Assembly: GCA_024138025.1 (NCBI GenBank)
Contig: JAMXBD010000717.1
Location: 1-64,000, forward strand
Length of the DNA stretch: 64,000 nucleotides
Source: Combretum micranthum
Taxonomy: Eukaryota; Streptophyta; Magnoliopsida; Myrtales; Combretaceae
Direction: 5' to 3'
The translations under genes and the position numbers were made by a program. The notes below the pieces were generated by a model. The model was not told the DNA's origin and did not search any database. It worked only from the letters and a program-made list of their open reading frames with translations. This document shows positions 22,295 to 32,193 of the stretch, piece by piece; within the stretch, counting starts at the first letter, position 1, and every line of letters begins with the position of its first letter.

Positions 22295-23110
22295 ATGGCT
22301 CCGGTAACTCGCTCGCATGAATCCGTGGATGAAATGGATGTCATGAAACAGACATTACTTGCAATTCAAGACAGCTTAAGCAAAATGAATGATAAAATTG
22401 AAAAATTGGAAATCAATCAGAACCTGTCTGGAGTCCATCATGGTAGTCCTCATGATCAAGATTCATCATTTTCCAACCATAATAATCAGTGTAAGAATTT
22501 GTTGAAAGGAATCAAACTTGAAATTCCGAAATTTTCAGGAGATGATGTATTAGGGTGGCTTTTTAAAGTTGATCAATTTTTTGTTTTTCATCAAATTCCT
22601 GATGAACAAAGGATTACTATTGCCTCTTTTGCTTTGGAAGGTGATGCCTTAAATTGGTATAAGTGGATGTTTTTAAATAAACAACTGAGTTCTTGGTCTA
22701 AATTTACAGAAGCCCTTCAAAAAAGGTTCGGACCATCTGGGTATGAGGACGTTCAGGGCATGTTGACTAAACTGACTCAAACGTCTTCTGTTTCACACTA
22801 TCAATCACAGTTTGAGGATCTTTCTAACCGTACATTTGGATTATCTGAATCATTTCTTGTTAGTTGTTTCATTTCAGGATTGATTCCAGCCTTAAGACGA
22901 GAAGTTCAAATTTCTAGACCTAGAGATTTAATGGATGCTATATGGTTAGCCAGGATGCATGAAGACAAACTCAAGGAACAGACAGAAGGTTTTAAACCTT
23001 TTAAACCCTTTAAATCCAATTCTTCATACACTTCTCCACCACTTACAGTTTTCAAAACCACAAATTCCAAACACATTTCCTTCAGCAGGTTCTGTGTCTA
23101 CCTCTACTAA
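22295..23110 (+). pseudogene. gag: gag (capsid region), frame breaks near its 3' end
   Basis: The first ATG after the primer site opens a 271-codon frame. Residues about 70-215 form the Retrotrans_gag domain, with the expected PKFSGDDVLGWLFKVDQFF start, an ALNWYKW block and a RFGPSGYEDVQGMLTKLTQT block. Gag packages element RNA into virus-like particles in the cytoplasm. Residues 20-45 look helical and may form a coiled coil. Similarity stops near 23045 and continues in another frame with the zinc knuckle, so the last 20 or so residues of this frame are not native. The single-base shift separates capsid from nucleocapsid, and the product would lack RNA binding. Confidence 0.9.
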
Positions 23111-23620
23111 TAATTCTTTACCCATAAAAAAATTAACCCCTGCAGAAATGCAAGCTCGAAGAGACAAGGGTCTCTGTTATAACTGTGATGAAAAATTTCA
23201 CAGATTTCACAAATGTAAGGCAAAGTTCTTTACTTTTATCAGAGGTTCAAGAGATGATGAGGTACAGAATTGTTTGAATTCACATGAGGAAACTGATATG
23301 CAGTGTACCATTAGCTATCATGCTTTGAATGGGGACATGTTTCCTAGAACACTTAGATTTCAAGGCAATATCAATTCTCGTAAAATTGCTGTACTAGTTG
23401 ATTCTGGTAGTACTCACAATTTTATGCATAGTAGAGTTGCAAATCATTTAGGCCTTACTATAATTCCAACATCACAATTTCATGTCATGTTAGGTAATGG
23501 CCAAAAGCTTAAATGTCAGGGACAATGTAATATGGTACCAATGAATATACAGGGCTTTAATTTTCAAGATACTTTTTATATTGGACATTCAAGGAGCAGA
23601 AGTGGTTCTGGGTTCAGTGG
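23046..23620 (+). pseudogene. Nucleocapsid zinc knuckle and aspartic protease segment
   Basis: This lies in the frame next to gag. A CX2CX4HX4C zinc knuckle (CYNCDEKFHRFHKC, 23175-23216) gives the RNA-binding nucleocapsid. About 60 residues later comes the protease active site AVLVDSGSTHNF, with the catalytic Asp codon at 23400-23402. The protease cuts the Gag-Pol polyprotein inside the particle. A second frame change near 23618 separates it from reverse transcriptase. The open frame itself spans 22959-23669, but both of its ends are out of the native frame. Confidence 0.88.
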
Positions 23621-24708
23621 CTACAGAGTTTGGGACCAGTCACTATTGATTACACTGATCTCATTATGACTTTTTCTCATATGGGATCTCAGATTACCCT
23701 AGTAGGTGATCCATCTGTTCCAGCACAATTGATTTCCCACCATCAATTAAGGCGGCTCTTTAAGGTTCAAGCTGTGGCATCTTGCTATTCTCTGGTGGCT
23801 CAGATGGATACTATTTCATTGAATACCACCAACAACAGTTCCATTGATGAACTATTGGGCAGATTTTCATCGATATTTGAGCCACCATCATCATTGCCTC
23901 CCTTACGTTCCATTCAACATCATATTCATCTAGTTCATGGAACTGATGCAGTGAATGTGCGTCCTTATAGATATCCTCATTTCCAAAAGGAGGAAATTGA
24001 GAAACAGGTCCAGGACATGCTGGACCAAGGAATTATTCAATGTAGCACTAGTCCTTTTTCGTCTCCAGTCTTATTAGTTAAGAAAAAAGACGGATCTTGG
24101 CGTTTCTGTGTGGACTATAGGGCACTTAATCAGGTTACAATCAAAGATGAATTTCCAATTCCCACAATTGATGAACTTCTTGATGAATTACATGGGGCAG
24201 AGATATTTTCAAAGTTGGACTTAAGAGCTGGCTACCATCAAATTAGGATGGCTCCATCTGATGTTGCAAAGACTGCTTTTCGCACTCACGAAGGACACTA
24301 TGAGTTCCTTGTGATGCCTTTTGGCCTTAGCAATGCTCCGGCCACTTTTCAATCTATGATGAATGCCATTTTCAAGCCTTTCTTACGAAAATTTCTAATC
24401 GTTTTTTTTTATGACATTCTTGTTTACAGCAGGTCTTTGGAGGACCATATTGCACATTTAGAAACAGTATTTGCTACTCTGCAAGCAAACACTCTTTTTC
24501 TAAAAAAATCTAAATGTGCCTTTGGTCAGACTATTATTGAATATCTGGGACATATTGTGTCTATTCAGGGGGTACAACCTGATCCAGCAAAGGTGGCAGC
24601 CGTTCAAGATTGGCCAGTTCCTACTTCTTTGAAGCAGTTAAGAGCCTTCTTAGGGCTTTCAGGCTATTACAGAAAATTTATTAAAGCTTATGCTTCAATT
24701 GCCAGTCC
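23621..24708 (+). pseudogene. Reverse transcriptase domain with altered active site
   Basis: The RT domain runs from a linker (GPVTIDYTD) through the classic blocks SPFSSPVLLVKKKDGSWRFC, VDYRALN, SKLDLRAGYHQI, TAFRTHEGHYEFLVMPFGL and APATFQ to LGLSGYYRKFI. It copies element RNA into DNA. The usual FDD catalytic triplet reads FYD here: the first Asp is Tyr (codon TAT at 24410-24412) within VFFYDILVYS. The first metal-binding Asp, in KLDLRAG, is kept. The domain closes at a stop (24710-24712) produced by a one-base loss. A T-run of ten bases adjoins the changed codon, so read error should be excluded. Confidence 0.92.
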
Positions 24709-25941
24709 TTGACAGACTTACTAAAGAAAGACGCTTTTCACTGGTCATTGGAGGCTCAATCTGCTTTTGATTCTCTTAAACAGGCTTTAGTCACAGCTCC
24801 AATACTGATTCTCCCAGATTTTTCTAAACAGTTCATAGTGGAAACAGATGCTTCAGGATCAGGTATTGGTGCAGTTTTGTTACAGGATGATAGACCAATT
24901 TCTTATTTTAGTAAGAAATTGCCCACTCATATGACTAAAGCATCAGCATATGTTCGTGAACTATTTGGAGTGGTAGAGGCAGTCAAGAAATGGAGACAAT
25001 ATTTACTTGGGGCACACTTTGTTATTAGAACTGATCATCGAAGCCTTAAAGAGCTCCTCACCCAGGTTATTTCCACTCCTGAACAGCACAAGTACTTAAC
25101 TAAGCTTCTAGGGTATGATTATACTATCACATATAAATCAGGACAAGACAATATTGTAGCTGATGCTTTGTCTCGTCAATATGATAGTACTTTTATGCAT
25201 TTGGTTACATCATTTCCCTTATTACATATTGCGGATACTATCAAACAGGAATATAACCAAAATCCAGCATTTATTGAGATCATACAGAAGCTGAATCAGG
25301 GTCAACAGTTGAAGTGGCCCATTAAGTGGCATCAGGGATTATTATATCTCAAAGGCCGACTATTTTTGGTTCCTACTTCTAGGATAATTCCTTCTCTTTT
25401 ACTGGAATTTCATTCCACTCCAGTATCTGGCCATTTTGGTATTCTGAAGACTTATAAAAGAATAGCAGCTCAATTTTATTGGTCTGGGATGAAACATGAT
25501 GTTGAGTTGTTTGTAAGAGATTGTGCGGTTTGTCAACAAACCAAGTATTCTACCCAAAAACCTGCTGGGTTATTGCAACCATTGCCAATACCCGAGCAAA
25601 TTTGGGAGGATATATCAATGGACTTTATTACTTGTCTTCCTAAATCAAATGGGTTTTCTGTTATTCTTGTTGTGGTGGACAGATTGTCCAAGTATTGCCA
25701 TCTGGGAGCTTTGGATGCCAATTTTTCAGCTACTAAGGTGGCTCAGTTGTTTATACAATTGGTGGTTAAATTACATGGTTTTCCACGAACCATTGTTTCA
25801 GATAGAGATCCTATATTCATGAGCAACTTTTGGAAAGATTTATTTCGTTTTAGTGGCACCAAATTATCTTATAGTTCAGCCTATCATCCTCAGTCTGATG
25901 GGCAAACTGAAGTTTTAAATCGACAATTCAACAATATTTGA
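24709..25941 (+). pseudogene. RNase H and integrase segment
   Basis: A continuous 410-codon frame. RNase H comes first: the acidic residues are in VETDASGSG (D47), VRELFGVV (E84), IRTDHRSL (D109) and ADALSR. Integrase follows: an HHCC zinc-binding domain (H235, H242, C272, C275), then a catalytic core with Asp in SMDFITCLP (D305), Asp in IVSDRDP (D365) and Glu in DGQTEVLNR (E401). This is the DX35E spacing of a working core. RNase H removes the RNA template and integrase inserts the cDNA. The frame stops at 25939-25941, while similarity goes on in the following DNA. Confidence 0.92.
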
Positions 25942-26655
25942 GATGTTTTGTGATGGATGCCTTCCCAATGGTATAAATTTTTACCATGGGCTGAATTTTC
26001 TTATAATACATCAGAACATGAAGGTGCTTCTCTAACTCCTTTTGAAGCAGTCTATGGAAGGAAACCACCTACTGTTCCATGTATGTCAGAGGCCATTCTT
26101 CTTTAGAAGCCATTGACATGGAACTGCTTACTAGAGACCAGATTCTAGCCACATTACAGAACAATCTTAAAGTGCTCAACAAAGAATGAAGAATTGTGCG
26201 GATAAACATCGTACTGAAGTCACTTTTGCTATAGGGGATTGGGTTTATGTCAGACTAAAACCCTATAAGCAAACTTCAGTCTCAGGACATGATCATCACA
26301 AATTATCACAGAGGTTTTATGGTCCATTTCGTATTATTAAACGAATAGGACTCTGTGCTTATCAATTGGAACTACCCCACACTGCTCGAATACATGATGT
26401 TTTTCATGTATCTTGTTTACGTTTGGCTAAGGGATCAGTTGACACTGCTCTACCTTTGCCAACAGTTTTTTGACAATCACCCCCATTAAACCTCTGTGTA
26501 TTGTGGACACACGAACCATTTTACGACATGGTTCAGAGGTGGCTCAGATTTTAGTACAGTGGGATGGGTTACCCTTAGAAGATGCTACTTGGGAGATTTT
26601 TCAAATTTTCAACGGATATATCCCCACTTCGACCTTGAGGACAAGGTCGTTTTTC
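25942..26655 (+). pseudogene. Integrase C-terminus (GPY/F) and chromodomain-like end, multiply frameshifted
   Basis: Downstream of the stop, similarity continues as FLPWAEFSYNTSEHEGASL and TPFEAVYGRKPPT (25970-26075), then in a new frame from 26186 as FAIGDWVYVRLKPY and QRFYGPFRIIKRIG (the GPY/F motif), and from 26470 as a chromodomain-like ILVQWDGLPLEDATWE. In chromoviruses this tail steers integration toward chromatin marks. At least four frame changes or stops lie between 25939 and 26475, so this tail cannot be made as one protein with the core. Confidence 0.85.
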
Positions 26656-26656
26656 C

Positions 26657-26671
26657 AGAAGGGGAGAAAGA
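26657..26671 (+). promoter_or_regulatory. Polypurine tract
   Basis: AGAAGGGGAGAAAGA lies directly before the 3' LTR, where the RNase H-resistant primer for plus-strand DNA synthesis is expected. Confidence 0.85.
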
Positions 26672-27252
26672 TGTTACAACCGAACAAGACTACGTCAACA
26701 ACATCCAACATCAGAGGAACAGCTCAGATCCACACTGAGCCAACAAAGACAGCACAGATCTGAACAAGAACAGCTCAGATCTACAACAATACAGCAAGGA
26801 TTTACAGCTGGACAGACCAGATCAAGGGAAAAACCCAAGTGGCTTAAAGATTACACAAATAGATACATGTATTCGCAAAAATAAAACATAGATTTGTAAC
26901 AGCTGAATCTTTTGTAACAGCTGTCATAGATCAAAGTAGTACTATCTACTGTACATGTATAAATACAAACAGTGAAATGGAATAGGGAATATCCCAATTG
27001 CAAGAAAAACCTTGTGAGGAGTTGGTGGCTTCCTCGAATAGCCACAGTATCCATTCTAGTATACCTGCAAAATAATTAGGGTAAGAACAAAGAAGAACAG
27101 AGGAAATAACGAGAGAACTGAGAAGAAAAAAACAAAAGATTAGGGTTAGCGTCTTACTGTTTGACGCTAAGAGAGAGAGTAAAGCAGACTTAAATACTCC
27201 GGGTCGAAAATAAGTAGTATCCAGATTTGGTTGTAGAATTTGGGTTGTAATA
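26672..27252 (+). repeat. 3' LTR
   Basis: 581 bp and the same ends as the 5' copy, with a TATA box at 26958-26965. The GTATG duplication follows at 27253-27257. Confidence 0.93.
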
Positions 27253-27257
27253 GTATG

Positions 27258-28185
27258 GGTAAGACTTCGCACCTTACACATCATATATCCGCTTACCTCT
27301 GGTCACATTATATATTTAATTAGACAAATATATCAAAATTGTAAGTGTTAACTGAGTGCTCAACTATAACGTATAATACAATGATAATACATATTATTGA
27401 TAATATAATGCTTAGCACATGTTACATTCAACACATAAATCAATTATATGGTCTATGTTTATATGCAAGTAATATATATTATAAAGAACTTTATTTATAA
27501 TTGGGTTAATGTGACAAATAGTACATAAATTTTGACAAAATATACAATTAGGTATCTGAATTTTGAAATTAATCAATTTAGTATCTGAACTTTGAAATTG
27601 ATTAATTTAGTATCTGAAAAAACTTTTCGTGCATGTCAATGGTACCTTCATCAAGTTAAGCCGAGGCTACAAGAGTCAATTATCATTTATTTCATCCTTG
27701 ATGTAATATATGGGCGGAGGGAAAGACATTAAAAGTTGAGAAAGTACATTGAAGGTGGTATAGAGGATTACTGAATGTTTTGGGACTCAATAAATGGTGG
27801 GTAAATATTGCAAAGACAAGTAGTGTAAATGGAAGTAATAAGATTAAATTGGTTTTGCAAGGAATGCTAATAATTTAAAGTTATCTAGAGAAGTAAATTA
27901 ATAAGAGACAATAACTCTTGCAATATTAGGACTGGAGATCTTATTACAATGAGAAGTGTAAGATAAAATAGGTAACTAATGAAGGGGTGTATTGAGCAGC
28001 TTTAACACTAAGTTAAGTCATTATACAAAGCACTTATCATTAAAGATATGGAGAAGGTTCAACTTATAGAACTAGGAAAACAAATTGAACAGAATAAAAA
28101 AAATGCAGCGATTCAACAAACTTTCGAGGATACACGGAGGGAGAGAGAGAGATAATGAAATACCTGAAAGTTAATTAAAATAAAG
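27258..28185. other. Intergenic, with half a foldback MITE at 27503-27650
   Basis: 27503-27650 begins GGTTAATGTGACAAATAGTA and matches one arm of the MITEs at 10711 and 17850. The opposite arm is missing. The rest shows no recognised feature. Confidence 0.5.
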
Positions 28186-30249
28186 TGTAATGGCTAAAAA
28201 TTAAATTAAGATTATTAATGAGGGTAAAGTTGTCCATCACTATAAAATTCAAAAGACACATTAGTTTAAATTAACGTATATTGATGTGAGGAGAAAACCA
28301 CCCAAAATCCCCATCATATTCTGTAAAAACCTCCCTATCTTCTCTTACATGCAAAAACTCTCCTCCATCCCTCCTAGTGAAACCATAGGAATTCTTGAAG
28401 AAATCTAAGCAAAGTCAATAACAATGACGCTCAAAGAGGAGAAGGGGATATTTTAAGAGTAACTCTTGGAGGAATATTCGAAGGTGAAGGAAAGCATTAA
28501 AGAAACTTTTAGAAAGGTAAAGATTTCAACATGTTTCAACCTTTTGCATGTTATCTTCATGGAAAATATGTAATTAGGGGTTTCATTTCTATAAAAGAGC
28601 ATTTGACATAAGTATAAAGAAGATTAAAGATGTTTGGAGTGTTATTTTTAATAAAATGGGGCAAAATTATGTGTTTTATGGTATTTAGGGTAATGAAAAT
28701 TTGTTTAGAATAACAAAAATTGGGTTTTGAGTTGCAAAAGAGTGAAAATCCATGAAATGGATGTATTTCTAGAAGTATACAGCCTTGTGTACTAGGTCGT
28801 ATACCTCTTTCTAGTCAAAATGGCATTTTCCAGAAGAACACGACTAATGCACGAATACATATATCAAGTGATGTTTCTTTCTATGGTTTTTAACAAAGGA
28901 GACTATCAAAGAACACGATATATACATGATCTCGTGTTCTTGCTTCTGTTCCTCTCTGTGAAGTTTTTAAACTTGACCTAGAAAAGACCACAAGGAGAAA
29001 CACGAGGTCATGTACCCCCCATGTAGTAACCACGTATTTCTTCGTAGACATTTTTATAACCTATTTTCTTTGTTTAAGTGATACCCGACCATATATTCAC
29101 TTGTACACTAGTTTATGCACACTATAACACCTTCAAACTCATATTCTTCTTACTTAAAAATGACTAGGATTTGTTAAACTCTTTCCTTTATGATTCAAGT
29201 TATTTTAAGGTCTTGAGAACATTGATAGTAATGGAGTAAACTCAGAGTAATAGGAATATAATGAGAGTTTAAGCTAGACACATAGAAGTTTCTAAACAAC
29301 TTATGTATATGTAATTCAGGTAGTAGATATTGGTTTGGAATTGAACGACTTCCAGGTACATGTATATCTTTCTTGTGCTTGTTTATTATAGAAACTTAAA
29401 TGAACTAAATAATTGTCCAGCTAAATAAACATGTTTGTTACTTGTGTGTGGTTGCTACTAATAGGTGAAGAGTATCCATGCTATTATCACAGTAACTCAC
29501 TTGTGTGGTGTTAGCCGAAAGTGGAGTTGCGCATGAAAATAATCTGGGCAAATTTAGGTGTTTCTGTTTTAAGAATATTGGGAAGTACCCAATAGTAATG
29601 TTTTAGACTCTTGGATGTTGGGAAGTACCCAATATCATATATACACACACATACAATATCATATTAATGTATAGTGGGATACTGAGTTATTCTTATGTTG
29701 CATGCAAGCCCTAAATCAAAGATAATAAAACGTTGGTTATTACATTAGTATTAGGTTTGTGTGTGAATATATGTTTATGAAATATCGTGTTGGGCCCTAA
29801 CTCACTCTTTTCCTTTTTAGGTGCAAGTGTCATGTGTATTGACCGCTATATTACTAGGTGCTTATGGATAGTGGACTGGGAGTATCGCTAACAATAAAGA
29901 CCCTCTATATGATGAGTAAAGATTGTGGAGAATTAAAGTAGTTGGTCTAAAGAGTAGTAGGTGCTTAATGTTTGTTAAAGAAATATCTTGTAGTGATAAC
30001 TTATAATCCTTGTAACTTTAGTATGGTATATGTTTGTTAAACTCTTAAGAAATATAAGTAGATACTCATGTGGCTAATTGTGGTTACAAGTAAGTGAGCA
30101 TATGGTTTTTTGAGTCATTAATGCATGAGAAATCTTGAAGTATTTATGATGTTTGTTGCAGTTATAGCAAGCAGCAACAATATTTGCGTGTTCATATCTT
30201 ATATGAATACGCAGCAGGTTATAAATAACTCTAAATTTAAGGCGTTACA
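28186..30249 (+). repeat. Solo-LTR-like sequence C
   Basis: The block begins TGTAATGGC and ends GGCGTTACA, an inverted TG..CA pair as LTRs have. It holds a motif-rich region (28750-29050, AACACGA/TCGTGTT words), the paired word 'gggaagtacccaat' (29580-29630), and a 'gggccctaactcactc' landmark near 29797 equivalent to 1769 in sequence A. No second LTR or internal coding region adjoins it and the flanking 5-mers differ (TAAAG, AATGA). It is called an old solo LTR with modest confidence. Confidence 0.5.
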
Positions 30250-30367
30250 AATGATTTGATGTTTAATATAATAATTTTGTTGAAATAGGTCTTTTCATTT
30301 TTTTTCTTGATTTTTGGATTCTTGTATTAAATTAAAAATTCAGTGCAATGATACATATTATGTTAAC

Positions 30368-31251
30368 TAGGGATGCAACCGGGGCGGGTCGTTATAGGGT
30401 ACCCGCCCGCCCGCCCCGCTAAAAACCCTATAGGGTCAGACCCTATAGGGTTTAGGGTCGGGTTTTGGGTTGTACTCATAACCCGTTGGGAAAACCCGAC
30501 CCGATTTAATTTAAAAAAATTAAAAATTTTAGTTTAAGGAATTTACTTATTCGTTGGATGATGCTTTTCATATAATTATTTTGTTATTCATGTATTAAGT
30601 CACATGATAGGATATAAATTATATTTACAATTAATAATCACTGACCAATTATCCAGAGAAAATCGGTTTCCATGTGCAACCTTCCCCACTTTTTCAAAAT
30701 TCATTTCTTTTCCATGCAACACAACAAAATATAAAAATTAATTTTCTCAGAAAAATAGATATTTATATATATATATATATAATAACAAATAAATCAAGAA
30801 TATATAGATCGTCGTGTAGTGTCATTATTATTATTATTATTATATATGAGTTGGATGTATTATATATATATATATATAGATATGTAAGTCTTCTAATAAT
30901 TTTAGGCAATGACATGTCTTGAGTTATTGACTTTATCTTATATATTCAATTTTCATGTTTAATAATTTTTTACCTGTCTTTAACGTTTTCTAATTTTTTT
31001 TTAAATAAAAATTAGGATTTTTATCAACTCCATTAAAATTTTTGCCCTCCTCAACATGCCTCACTACAATAGTAATTTAATGAAATAATAAAATGATGCA
31101 TTTAATTATGTAATATATTAAACGGGTCGGGTTCGGGACGGGGCGGTTCCTAAATAATCGGGTCGGGTCGGGTTCTGGGATACCCAATTTATAATCGGGT
31201 CGGGTTTGGGACAGGATGACCCGACCCGAACCCGACCCGTTTACATCCCTA
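30368..31251. mobile_element. Non-autonomous hAT element, 884 bp, intact ends
   Basis: The ends TAGGGATGCAACCGGG and, complemented, TAGGGATGTAAACGGG are inverted repeats. The 8-bp duplication ATGTTAAC flanks both sides exactly (30360-30367 and 31252-31259), the hAT signature. Both subterminal regions (about 150 bp) are packed with CGGGTCGGGTT words, a usual form of transposase-binding repeats. The centre is AT-rich with (TA)n at about 30767-30780 and 30860-30877. The small frames inside are chance. Movement would need a transposase supplied from elsewhere in the genome. Confidence 0.9.
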
Positions 31252-31308
31252 ATGTTAACAAGCACATGCACTCTAAAAAATCATGAGGGACACTTAATGA
31301 GGGTGTAC

Positions 31309-31400
31309 TTTTTTTTTACATTAAGAAGGAAGAATTGAACTTGAAATATCTAATATGAGAGCTTAGGATAATGTCATTAAATCATAAGTTCATTGATGAA
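31309..31400 (-). mobile_element. Possible tRNA-derived SINE fragment
   Basis: On the minus strand AAGTTCAATTCTTCC resembles a pol III B box (GGTTCRANTCC) and is followed by an A run (31309-31319 as T on the plus strand), the order seen at the end of plant SINEs. The A box is not clear. Confidence 0.3.
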
Positions 31401-32193
31401 TTGACAAATAATGGTACACTTAGCTATAAATAACCAGAAGATGTAAGAGAAAAGGGATCCCAAATGTTTCGTCCGGATCACCTATCATGCATCTATAGGT
31501 TAGTTTTGTACACCTAACACTATTGTTCCTAGGGCTTTTGTACCATTTATAAAGAGCCCACTACCTTTTATTTTGGCCCTAGGAATCCACTACTTGAATA
31601 TTGAAAACCCATCAGAACCACACTCGGCTTCCTTTTGCATGTCTCAAATACATAAACACACCTGCATCAAGGCCATAACTCTGGTCGAAAATTACATAGA
31701 TTTTTCCACGTAAAAATATAATAAGAGTTGTAACATCTACATATCTATGAAAAGTTGTGACTTCTTTAAATTACATAGATTTTTCCACATAAAATTATAG
31801 GACGACACCAGTGGTTATATAAAAACAATATATTTTTCAAAGGATATGTGTCATTTGATTAAAAGAGGGTAAGAGTTACAACATAAAATTTTAAATATTT
31901 ATAAAGAATTATAATGCTTTTAGATCATATAACATTTTATTTCAAAATATAGAAAGACACCAATAATTACATAAAACTAATATTTTGAATTAAATTGTAG
32001 TAATTATACCATATTTAAGACAATCTATGAAAACCTCACTTTATCCAAAACAAAATTATGATACATATAATCTTATATGTTGAGTTTAATAAACATTTAA
32101 AAATGAATCTGTTACTTTCATGAGTGTGTATGTATATATTTCAACTCAGATTTTGTGCGTGGCGCAAGATTTTAATTAGATCAATCAATTCCC
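31401..32193. other. Intergenic, one short direct repeat
   Basis: The word AAATTACATAGATTTTTCCAC occurs at about 31689 and 31768 in direct orientation. Nothing else is recognised. Confidence 0.5.

Larger units (their letters stand above)
21684..27252 (+). mobile_element. Ty3/gypsy chromovirus LTR retrotransposon (Reina-like), defective
   Basis: A complete element: two 581-bp LTRs, a primer-binding site, gag, zinc knuckle, protease, reverse transcriptase, RNase H, integrase, a chromodomain-like end and a polypurine tract, flanked by the 5-bp target duplication GTATG (21679-21683 and 27253-27257). The order RT-RH-IN defines Ty3/gypsy. The C-terminal ILVQWDGLPLEDATWE motif and the gag style point to a chromovirus, most like the small Reina lineage. 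The element transposes through an RNA copy and integrase. It cannot encode its own proteins now, because the reading frame is broken at least six times and the RT active site is altered. Its LTRs are still nearly identical, so the insertion is recent. Confidence 0.93.
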
